Source: Lentisphaeria bacterium
Lineage (GTDB): Bacteria; Verrucomicrobiota; Lentisphaeria; Victivallales; UBA1829
Assembly: GCA_017623265.1 (NCBI GenBank)
Contig: JAGAPM010000206.1
Location: 1 to 5,095 of the forward strand
Direction of reading: 5' to 3'
Length of the DNA: 5,095 nucleotides
The notes beneath the pieces are model-generated. The model worked only from the letters and a program-made list of their open reading frames with translations. It had not been told where the DNA came from and did no database searches. Shown here one piece after another: positions 1 through 5,095 of this stretch. Each line of letters begins with the position of its first letter. Positions within the stretch are counted from its first letter, which is position 1. Position numbers and translations under genes: made by a program.

Positions 1-415
1 CGGATGCTTTTTTCAGGGGCAGGGGGATCGTATTGAAGATCTGTTCCCGGATGGGAGTGACCGAGAGCAGCAGGAAAATCAGCCCTTCACAAAAGACCGC
101 AAACAGTGCAAACTGCCAGGAAAATCCCATGGACTTTACCACGGTGTAGGCGAAATAGGCGTTCAGCCCCATGGAGGGCGCAAGCGCGAAGGGATAATTG
201 GAGAACCATGCCATCAATGCAGTGCCCAGAAAAGCGGCAAGAGCCGTTGCAATGAGAACTCCGCCACGGTCCATGCCCGCCCCGGAAAGGATCGCGGGGT
301 TGACCGCCAGAATGTATGCCATGGAAAGAAAAGTGGTGATGCCCGCAAGCAATTCGGTCCGGATCGTGGTGTTATGCTCTTTCAGATGAAAGGTCTTTTC
401 AAAAAAACTGTTCAT
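1..415 (-). CDS. NCS2-family (AzgA/PbuG-type) purine nucleobase permease, N-terminal part
   Basis: The first 138 residues are visible; the gene runs off the left edge, and family members are usually around 430-450 residues. The family consists of inner-membrane, proton-coupled importers of adenine, guanine or hypoxanthine. Seen here: a short amphipathic N-terminus (MNSFFEKTFHLKEH), then TxxRTELLAGITTFLSMAY at about 17-34, which is the typical opening of the AzgA branch. The branch signature follows at about 77-87 (ALAPSMGLNAY), with a Ser where Gly is usual (APGMGLNA). Next come SWQFALFAVFCEG at about 99-111 and IREQIFNTIP at about 122-131, both family-typical. The ATG at 415 is chosen because AGGAG lies 5 nt upstream and the N-terminal length matches relatives. 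An in-frame ATG at 460 exists but has only a weak SD and would add an atypical 15-residue extension. Exact purine specificity cannot be told from this fragment. Confidence 0.93.
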   Translation of the reverse strand, partial: MNSFFEKTFHLKEHNTTIRTELLAGITTFLSMAYILAVNPAILSGAGMDRGGVLIATALAAFLGTALMAWFSNYPFALAPSMGLNAYFAYTVVKSMGFSWQFALFAVFCEGLIFLLLSVTPIREQIFNTIPLPLKKAS

Positions 416-420
416 AGGTT

Positions 421-425
421 CTCCT
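421..425 (-). promoter_or_regulatory. Ribosome binding site of the purine permease
   Basis: AGGAG on the minus strand lies 5 nt before the ATG at 415. It decides the start against the upstream in-frame ATG at 460. Four of its five bases (AGGA) are also part of the 3' arm of a 7-bp inverted repeat. Confidence 0.75.
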
Positions 426-447
426 GTTCGATTGATTTGCAACAGGA
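422..447. repeat. 7-bp perfect inverted repeat between promoter and start codon
   Basis: TCCTGTT (422-428) and AACAGGA (441-447) are perfect reverse complements separated by 12 bp. The repeat lies between the putative -10 and the start codon of the purine permease and includes part of its SD. It could be an operator at the transcription start. In a transcript reading through from mscS it could instead be a weak hairpin covering the SD. Arms this short can arise by chance. Confidence 0.4.
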
Positions 448-448
448 A

Positions 449-476
449 AATATAGAACATTTTTCCGTTTTTTCAA
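449..476 (-). promoter_or_regulatory. Putative sigma70-type promoter for the purine permease
   Basis: On the minus strand TTGAAA (476-471, 5 of 6 to the -35 consensus) is followed by a 16-bp spacer and TATATT (454-449, 5 of 6 to the -10 consensus). The -35 overlaps the stop codon of the mscS-like gene (475-473). The predicted transcript would start near 442 and carry a leader of about 26 nt with the SD. The region is AT-rich compared with the flanking coding sequence. This indicates that the permease can be transcribed separately from mscS. The promoter is a pattern match only. Confidence 0.55.
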
Positions 477-1639
477 GTTTTTTCCAGATCTATTCCCGGA
501 AAGAGTGTCTGGGTGGGATAAGCAAATTCCAGTCCGGCAGCATTGAATTTTTGCAGAATGGTCCGGTTCAGTTCATCCCGCAGCGCCTCTGCCGCAGTGA
601 AGTTCTCCGCTTTCAGCCATACGATCAGGTGGATATTCAGGGAGTAGGGCGCAAAAGTCTCAAAATAAATATGGGGTCTGCATTCCGGTTGATCCGGTCC
701 GTGGAAATCATCTGCGATCTCATGGAGAAGACGGATCGCCGTTTCCATTTGTTCGGGCGTTGTCTGGTAGATCAAGCCCAGTTCCGGACTGTATTTGATC
801 AACCCTTTCCGGCTGATGAGACACACGGCATCGGCGGCAAGGAGACTGTTCGGGATCGTGTAGAGCGATTCATCCCGGCTCCGGATCCGGCTGCTGCGGG
901 CGCCCACATGTTCCACGATTCCTTCGACAGCTCCGGTTTTGATCAGATCACCGATCCGGAACGGGGAGTCACCGGCGATCACAATGGTGCCGAAAAAGTT
1001 GGATAATGTATCACGGGATGCCAACGCCACCGCCAGACCGATCACTCCCGCACCTGCCAGAAGCGCCGATATATTCAACTGAAAAATATTCTGTCCGATA
1101 AACAGCAACGCCAGAAAGATGATCGTTCCCGTCAGTATATTGCCTGCCAGATCCAGCGTCAGGTCGTCCAGCGTACTGCCGTTCCGTTCCGCAAAACGGT
1201 GTACCTGACGGTTCAGCAGCGTAATGATCCCCAGAACTCCCCAGGTGATGATCAGTGTGGCTCCGGCATAAAACAGTTTCATTTCGACTGCCGCCGCCGA
1301 TTGCCCCGGCAGACTTTGGATCACCGGATGGATGAAATGAAAACACAATGCCAGCGTTACAAAAAGCAGCAGCGGCTGGAGCAGAATATCTGCCAGACGG
1401 ACTGATTTTCTGTGCTTTCTGCGCAGATACAGCAGCAGAACACAGATCACGATCGCCAACGCACTTTTGATCAGCGCCGCAAGCAGCGCTCCCATCTGGA
1501 GCTGCAACCATTCCAAAACGGTATTTTCTTCCGCCTGAACCGTTTGCAACAATGCGGACGGATCCGGAAGAGACTCCGCCGCAAATACCGTTCCGGTGAA
1601 AAAAAGAAGTCCGCTGAAAAGAAAGATGCGCCATTTCAT
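473..1639 (-). CDS. MscS-family small-conductance mechanosensitive ion channel
   Basis: This 388-residue protein should form a homo-oligomeric inner-membrane channel that opens under membrane tension and releases solutes on hypo-osmotic shock. Residues 1-20 look like a cleavable signal peptide (MKWR start, hydrophobic core, TVFA then AE). A short periplasmic stretch follows, then hydrophobic segments near 50-72, 87-108, 121-142 and 167-185. The Gly/Ala-rich pore helix lies near 191-222 (GAGVIGLAVALASRDTLSNF), ending in PFRIGD at 226-231. The beta domain has EGIVEHVGARSSRIR and TIPNSLLA (261-268), as in the family; the C-terminal alpha/beta domain runs to about 375. The signal peptide supports the ATG at 1639. 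A TTG at 1678 would begin inside the terminator stem with no SD and push the signal peptide inward. The start is odd: the nearest GGAGG is 15 nt upstream, inside the pot terminator. With extra membrane segments it is closer to the larger YnaI/YbdG-like group than to minimal MscS. Confidence 0.93.
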   Translation of the reverse strand: MKWRIFLFSGLLFFTGTVFAAESLPDPSALLQTVQAEENTVLEWLQLQMGALLAALIKSALAIVICVLLLYLRRKHRKSVRLADILLQPLLLFVTLALCFHFIHPVIQSLPGQSAAAVEMKLFYAGATLIITWGVLGIITLLNRQVHRFAERNGSTLDDLTLDLAGNILTGTIIFLALLFIGQNIFQLNISALLAGAGVIGLAVALASRDTLSNFFGTIVIAGDSPFRIGDLIKTGAVEGIVEHVGARSSRIRSRDESLYTIPNSLLAADAVCLISRKGLIKYSPELGLIYQTTPEQMETAIRLLHEIADDFHGPDQPECRPHIYFETFAPYSLNIHLIVWLKAENFTAAEALRDELNRTILQKFNAAGLEFAYPTQTLFPGIDLEKT

Positions 1640-1690
1640 AAAAAAAAGTCTGTACCTCCGTTTGGGAGATACAGACAAGATTTTCAGCGG
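1611..1690. repeat. 10-bp inverted repeat enclosing the terminator and mscS start
   Basis: CCGCTGAAAA (1611-1620) and TTTTCAGCGG (1681-1690) are perfect reverse complements, 60 bp apart. The right copy lies between the potD stop and the terminator; the left copy lies in the signal-peptide codons of the mscS-like gene. A read-through transcript could pair them, placing the terminator hairpin and the mscS start codon inside one closed domain. Chance occurrence cannot be excluded. Confidence 0.4.
1640..1676 (-). terminator. Intrinsic (Rho-independent) terminator of the pot operon
   Basis: Read on the minus strand, GTCTGTATCTCC (1676-1665), loop CAAAC (1664-1660) and GGAGGTACAGAC (1659-1648) form a 12-bp stem with a single U-G wobble. 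Eight T follow directly (1647-1640). The structure begins 27 nt after the potD stop codon, so it ends potABCD transcription. The last T of the run touches the ATG of the mscS-like gene, so the terminator is also that gene's 5' leader. Its 3' arm holds the only SD-like GGAGG (1659-1655) before that start. On the plus strand there is no matching T-run, so it is unidirectional. Confidence 0.92.
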
Positions 1691-1703
1691 TGAGTTTCAG
1701 TTT

Positions 1704-2738
1704 TTACTGCTGTTTGATCCGATCCCAGGCATCATTGTAAAGTTTGTTCTTATCGCCAAGATCCTGCAGGGGAACGCAGCGTTTGAAGTCTTCTTCCGGG
1801 ATCAGGAAGGCGGGGTTGGCACGGAGTTCCTCATCCACCAGAGCGATCGCCTTGTTGTGGGGCATGATGTACTGGATCTCATTCATGTTCATGGCGGCGA
1901 TTTCCGGACGGTACAGGAAGTCGATGAACTTGTAAGCGAGATCTTTGCTCTTGCTGTCCTTCATGATCGCCATGTTGTCAAAGGTTACAGTGCTGCCTTC
2001 TTCCGGAATGACGAACTTGACGGTGGGAACTTCCGCAATGACCTGAAGCATGTCGCCGCTGTAGGTCTGGATCATCCAGAATTCGCCGGTAGCGAGCGAC
2101 TGTTTTGTATCATCCACACCGAAACGGGCGATCTGTTTTTTCCATGTTCTGGCAAGTTCCACGGCTTCAGCGATTCTTGCCGGATCGGTTTCATTGCTGC
2201 TGTAACCGAGGGTCCGCAGAGCGCATCCCAGCACTTCCCGCTGGTCATCCAGCAGGGAGGTTTTGTTCTTGAGGTCAGCACGCTCAAACATGTGCCAGCT
2301 GGGCTTGAAGTCTTTGACATTGTTCACATCATATCCGATTCCGGTAAAGCTGACAAAGTACGGGATGGAGTAAGCCATTGCGGGGTCCAGGTTCAGCGTG
2401 TTGTACTTTGTGTCATAGTATTTTTTGACATTGGGCAGCTTGCTGAGATCCAGTTTTTCCAGCATTCCCTGATCGTACATGGGCTTTGCCATGTAGGAGC
2501 TGGGAACCACAATATCGTATCCGGAAGCACCGGCAGTGAGCTTGGCATACATGGCTTCATTGGAGTCGAACGTATCCAGCTCGATTTTGCAATTGTATTC
2601 ATTTTCAAAGGCTTCGATCACATCCTGTGCGAGGTAGTCACCCCAGTTGTAGATCCGAAGGACGGGGCGGTCGTCGCTGCAAGCTGCAAGTACAAGTGCG
2701 ATGAACGCGGCGAGGAAAAGATGGACTGCTTGTTTCAT
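1704..2738 (-). CDS. potD: Spermidine/putrescine ABC transporter substrate-binding lipoprotein PotD
   Basis: This 344-residue protein should capture polyamines outside the inner membrane and deliver them to PotBC. A lipoprotein signal peptide ends in LAAC with Cys20 as the lipidated residue, so it should be membrane-anchored, unlike soluble periplasmic E. coli PotD. The mature part opens with YNWGDYL (30-36), followed by SNEAMYAKL (59-67), YDIVVPSSY (74-82), DDQREVL (164-170), YSGDM (226-230), FDNMAI (253-258) and FLYRPE (274-279). All are landmarks of the PotD/PotF family. By eye alignment to E. coli PotD, Trp34, Tyr37, Asp168, Glu171, Asp257, Tyr293 and Gln327 correspond to Trp32, Tyr35, Asp165, Glu168, Asp254, Tyr290 and Gln325. 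The pocket tryptophans 229 and 255 appear as Gln224 and Thr252. The acidic residues that bind amines are kept, so a polyamine ligand is likely, but which one is uncertain. The start overlaps the potC stop by 4 bp. Confidence 0.95.
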   Translation of the reverse strand: MKQAVHLFLAAFIALVLAACSDDRPVLRIYNWGDYLAQDVIEAFENEYNCKIELDTFDSNEAMYAKLTAGASGYDIVVPSSYMAKPMYDQGMLEKLDLSKLPNVKKYYDTKYNTLNLDPAMAYSIPYFVSFTGIGYDVNNVKDFKPSWHMFERADLKNKTSLLDDQREVLGCALRTLGYSSNETDPARIAEAVELARTWKKQIARFGVDDTKQSLATGEFWMIQTYSGDMLQVIAEVPTVKFVIPEEGSTVTFDNMAIMKDSKSKDLAYKFIDFLYRPEIAAMNMNEIQYIMPHNKAIALVDEELRANPAFLIPEEDFKRCVPLQDLGDKNKLYNDAWDRIKQQ

Positions 2739-3577
2739 TTTTTCTCCTTTGGTTTGTTTGTAAGTAAAATTTGTGTAATAAAAACAAGAATAAAGGTCAG
2801 GATCAGGAAGATCACCGAGAGCGCATTGAGCATGGGCAGATCTCTGCCGTGCTTGATGGAACTCTGGATGAAGATCGGCAGCGTGGTGTCTCCGGCACCC
2901 TTGACAAAGAAGGTGATCACGAAGTCATCGATCGAAAGGGTGAATGCGAAGAGCGCACCGGCGATCACCCCGGGCATGATGACCGGGAGCGTGACATGGA
3001 AAAAGGTGTAAAGCCCGCTTGCGCCCAGGTCCTGTGCCGCTTCGATCAGGGATTTATCAAACTCCTGCAGTCTGCCCAGCACCACCATTGCCACATAACT
3101 CATACAGAAGGTGACGTGAGCGATGATGATCGTGGTCATACCCAGTTCAAACGGGATTCCGGTCAGAGAGGTGAACCATGCCCCGAAGGTCTTGATGATC
3201 ATCACAAAAAGCAGCAGCAGGCTGATCCCCATAAGGATGTCCGGCACTACCAACGGTGTATAGACCAACGCATTGTACACTCCCTTGAACTTGCTTTTCA
3301 TCCGGTACAGCGCCAGTGCTGCCAGCGTACCGAGGATCGTGGAAATGACCGTGGCAAACAACGCAATGATCAATGTGTTGGCAAGCGCTTCCCATACCCG
3401 TTCACTCTGGAACAGTTTTTCGTACCAGATCCAGGAGAAGCCAGCCCATTTTCCGCCGTACTTACTCTTGTTGAAGGAGGCGATCCCCACCACGATCAGC
3501 GGAGCGTAGAGAAAAATCAGTGTCAGCAGCGTTACAAGCATGGGGAAACGGCTGCGTCGATTGCAGGACATGCTCAT
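2735..3577 (-). CDS. potC: Spermidine/putrescine ABC transporter permease PotC
   Basis: This 280-residue inner-membrane permease pairs with PotB to form the polyamine channel. Six hydrophobic segments are visible, near 12-33, 62-90, 105-128, 145-167, 199-222 and 248-272, the usual number for this family. The EAA motif that docks on the ATPase is at 179-198 (EAAQDLGASGLYTFFHVTLP), with the conserved Gly185. SIDDFVITFF (215-224) just after it is typical of PotC. Length matches the family (about 260-285). A basic tail (KPKEKK) fits a cytoplasmic C-terminus. The ATG at 3577 is chosen over the ATG two codons later because AAGGAGG lies 6 nt before it. The gene starts 14 bp after potB, and its TGA stop overlaps the potD start in ATGA, so translation is probably coupled. 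Confidence 0.96.
   Translation of the reverse strand: MSMSCNRRSRFPMLVTLLTLIFLYAPLIVVGIASFNKSKYGGKWAGFSWIWYEKLFQSERVWEALANTLIIALFATVISTILGTLAALALYRMKSKFKGVYNALVYTPLVVPDILMGISLLLLFVMIIKTFGAWFTSLTGIPFELGMTTIIIAHVTFCMSYVAMVVLGRLQEFDKSLIEAAQDLGASGLYTFFHVTLPVIMPGVIAGALFAFTLSIDDFVITFFVKGAGDTTLPIFIQSSIKHGRDLPMLNALSVIFLILTFILVFITQILLTNKPKEKK
2744..2749 (-). promoter_or_regulatory. Ribosome binding site of potD
   Basis: AAGGAG on the minus strand lies 5 nt before the ATG at 2738. It sits inside the last codons of potC. With the ATGA overlap it allows both coupled and independent initiation, which suits the higher amount of binding protein usually needed relative to the permease. Confidence 0.8.
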
Positions 3578-3583
3578 TGCAGA

Positions 3584-3590
3584 CCTCCTT
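3584..3590 (-). promoter_or_regulatory. Ribosome binding site of potC
   Basis: AAGGAGG on the minus strand begins one base after the potB stop codon and ends 6 nt before the ATG at 3577. It is the strongest SD in the operon and decides the start between two nearby ATGs. Confidence 0.85.
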
Positions 3591-3591
3591 T

Positions 3592-4455
3592 TTACTCGTT
3601 CTTATGTTTCGCTTTGGAATCCTGAACCTTCTTGATCCAGTAGAGTGCCACCATCGGCAGAAATACCGCCAGCATCAACATCGCGGAAAGAGCGCTGGCA
3701 TAGGGCAGATTGCGGTTCGTAAAGACGCTTTGGGCAATCTTGTCGCCGAGCAGCTCACTGGTGGGGCCACCAACCAGACTGGGGATCAGGTACGCTCCGA
3801 ATGCGGGGATCAGCACCACCATGACTGCCGTGGCGATCCCTTTGGAGATTCCCGGCAGAAAGACGGACCGGAACGCATAAAACGAGCTTGCACCCAGGTC
3901 TTTTGCCGCATCCAGCAGAGAGAAATCAAATTTTTCCGCAACGGCGTAGATCGGCAGAACGGCGAAGGGAATATAGGTGTAAATCATCACGGTCAGCACT
4001 GCCCATTCGTTGTAGAGCAGATTGGTTGTCGGTTCCAGAATGCCGCACCATTCCAGCAGACGGTGAAAGATCCCGTTGGATTGCAAAAAGATCTTCCACG
4101 CAAAGATCCGGATCAGGAAGTTGGTCCAGAAGGGAACAATGATCAGCAACAGAAAAAGATTTTTCCATTTTGCCGTCAGGCGGCACAGCTGGTAACTGAC
4201 GGGGACAGCAATCACAATGCAGACAAAGGTCGCCACGACCCCCTGCCAGAAAGTCCGCCAGATAATATCGGGATAACTGGGGTTCTTGAGGTTCTTGATC
4301 GTTTCCAGAGTCCATCCTTCCGCCAGACCGCCATAAGAGTCCACCGGTTTGAAGGCAATGATCAACACCAGAATAATGGGGATGGCATAGAAAACGACCA
4401 GCCATACAAAGGAGGGCAATCCCAGAAAGAAATTGGAAAGTTTACGCAGCTTCAT
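3592..4455 (-). CDS. potB: Spermidine/putrescine ABC transporter permease PotB
   Basis: This 287-residue inner-membrane permease is the partner of PotC. Hydrophobic segments lie near 13-35, 68-92, 98-120, 147-170, 202-226 and 252-274. The EAA-type ATPase-docking loop is at 182-201 (DAAKDLGASSFYAFRSVFLP), with Asp in place of the first Glu. PFWTNFLIRIFAW (108-120) and VGGPTSELLGDKI (228-240) are landmarks of PotB and help separate it from PotC. Length matches the family (about 275-290). The C-terminal tail is basic. The start codon at 4455 lies 15 bp after the potA stop. No clear SD is present in that gap, and the only in-frame upstream codon before it that could end the frame is the potA TAA, so the start is fixed by exclusion. 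Initiation probably relies on ribosomes finishing potA. Confidence 0.96.
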   Translation of the reverse strand: MKLRKLSNFFLGLPSFVWLVVFYAIPIILVLIIAFKPVDSYGGLAEGWTLETIKNLKNPSYPDIIWRTFWQGVVATFVCIVIAVPVSYQLCRLTAKWKNLFLLLIIVPFWTNFLIRIFAWKIFLQSNGIFHRLLEWCGILEPTTNLLYNEWAVLTVMIYTYIPFAVLPIYAVAEKFDFSLLDAAKDLGASSFYAFRSVFLPGISKGIATAVMVVLIPAFGAYLIPSLVGGPTSELLGDKIAQSVFTNRNLPYASALSAMLMLAVFLPMVALYWIKKVQDSKAKHKNE

Positions 4456-4470
4456 GGCAGTGACCCGCGC

Positions 4471-5095
4471 TTACAAGTCGGGGAGGGCGAGCAGTTCTTC
4501 GTCGTCCTCGGTGTAACTGTCAAGCATATATGCGTTATCGGCTTCAAACTTGAGCCAGACCTGATCTTTCCACTTGATACTGCGTTCATCCAGAGCGTAT
4601 CCGCTGTGCTGTTTGATCACAGAAACACGCCAATCCTGAACACGGACCCAGTAACGGGTATGGGCGCCGAGATAGATCGCTTCTTCCACCACGCCCTGCA
4701 GCAGGTTGGTATTGGCATTGGTCATTTCCGGCTTGTTCAGGGAGATGGAGAATTTTTCCGGCCGGATGCTCACATGGACCTTGCGTCCCACATGAACCTT
4801 TTTATCATTATAGAGACGCAGAGAGGGGAAGTCTTCGATCTGCAGGTCGCAGTAGTCGCCTTCCACCTTACTGACCCGTCCTTCAAAGAAGTTGGTATCG
4901 CCGATGAATGCTGCCACGAAACTGGTTTTTGGTGCTTCGTAGAGCTGGGGCGGGGTTCCGATCTGTTCGATCTTTCCAGCCCGCAGGACGGCGATATTAT
5001 CGCTGATACTCATGGCTTCCTGCTGGTCATGGGTCACAAAGATGAAGGTGATCCCCACATCGTCATGGATCGTATCCAGTTCGATGAGCATTCTC
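4471..5095 (-). CDS. potA: Spermidine/putrescine ABC transporter ATP-binding protein PotA, C-terminal part
   Basis: About 207 C-terminal residues are visible; the 5' end lies beyond the right edge, with the Walker A, Walker B and signature motifs outside the window. The Met encoded at 5091 is internal, not a start: it follows an Arg codon and aligns with the helix between the D-loop and the H-loop. Counting from that Met, FVTHDQQEA (18-26) is the H-loop with the switch His21. SDNIAVLRAGKIEQIGTP (30-47) and the following YEAPKTSFVAAFIG are standard for PotA/UgpC-type ATPases. A TOBE regulatory domain follows from about residue 64 (NxFEG, then VSIRPEKF at 107-114) to the end. The last 16 residues are strikingly acidic. 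The protein should hydrolyse ATP at the cytoplasmic face of PotBC. The stop codon is 15 bp before potB, in the same reading frame. Confidence 0.96.
   Translation of the reverse strand, partial: RMLIELDTIHDDVGITFIFVTHDQQEAMSISDNIAVLRAGKIEQIGTPPQLYEAPKTSFVAAFIGDTNFFEGRVSKVEGDYCDLQIEDFPSLRLYNDKKVHVGRKVHVSIRPEKFSISLNKPEMTNANTNLLQGVVEEAIYLGAHTRYWVRVQDWRVSVIKQHSGYALDERSIKWKDQVWLKFEADNAYMLDSYTEDDEELLALPDL

Noticed and set aside
416..460. An upstream in-frame ATG at 460 as start of the purine permease.
   Set aside because: Only a weak GGA precedes it, it lies between the putative promoter elements, and the added 15 residues do not match the family's usual N-terminus; the ATG at 415 has AGGAG at good distance.
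881..890. Perfect palindrome CCGGATCCGG as a possible protein-binding site.
   Set aside because: It lies inside conserved MscS beta-domain codons, and CCGG/GATCCGG words are frequent across the window, so codon use explains it.
374..1006. A 210-codon open frame on the plus strand, antisense to the mscS-like gene.
   Set aside because: It overlaps a clear MscS gene for most of its length, covers the permease promoter region, and has no SD or domain support.
1640..1678. An upstream TTG start at 1678 for the mscS-like gene, adding 13 residues.
   Set aside because: It would start inside the terminator stem, has no SD, encodes the terminator and its T-run as protein (ending in LFF), and moves a clean signal peptide away from the N-terminus.
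1596..3011. A 471-codon open frame on the plus strand, antisense to the start of mscS, all of potD and the start of potC.
   Set aside because: It lies opposite confidently identified genes, begins inside the mscS signal-peptide region, runs through the terminator and gene junctions, and its product shows no recognisable domain. Its openness is explained by codon bias of the sense genes.
2771..3625. A 284-codon open frame on the plus strand, antisense to potC.
   Set aside because: The product is rich in His, Gln, Asp and Arg with no family features, as expected for the reverse complement of a hydrophobic permease.
1..5095. Search for a novel mobile, defence or biosynthetic system.
   Set aside because: Every long sense-strand frame belongs to a known transporter or channel family, all genes are collinear, gaps are short, and there are no direct repeats, integrase, tRNA edge or composition break that I can see.

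Overview
All genes in this window lie on the minus strand and read right to left. No phage, insertion sequence, CRISPR array or RNA gene is visible. The sequence suggests an ordinary bacterial chromosome with mid-range GC, Shine-Dalgarno (SD) use and tight operon packing. A lipoprotein PotD and an MscS channel with a cleavable signal peptide fit a diderm (Gram-negative-type) heterotroph. The phylum cannot be fixed from the sequence alone; a PVC-group bacterium is only a guess.

From right to left, positions 5095-1704 hold a polyamine (spermidine/putrescine) ABC importer in the classical order potA-potB-potC-potD. PotA is the ATPase (only its C-terminal part is inside the window), PotB and PotC are the two permease subunits, and PotD is the substrate-binding lipoprotein. 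The genes are 15 bp apart, 14 bp apart and then overlapping by 4 bp (ATGA), so they are almost certainly co-transcribed. A textbook intrinsic terminator at 1640-1676 follows potD.

Positions 1639-473 encode an MscS-family mechanosensitive channel. Its ATG directly abuts the U-run of the pot terminator, so the terminator occupies the whole upstream leader of the channel gene. After a 57-bp gap with a good sigma70-like promoter, a gene running off the left edge (415-1) encodes the N-terminal third of a purine permease of the AzgA/PbuG branch of the NCS2 family.

The shared theme is membrane transport: polyamine uptake, osmotic release and nucleobase uptake. The genes themselves are well-known families. 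I did not find a previously undescribed system. The points most worth a second look are the terminator/start-codon arrangement in front of mscS, the altered ligand-pocket residues in PotD, and the promoter plus inverted repeat in front of the purine permease.
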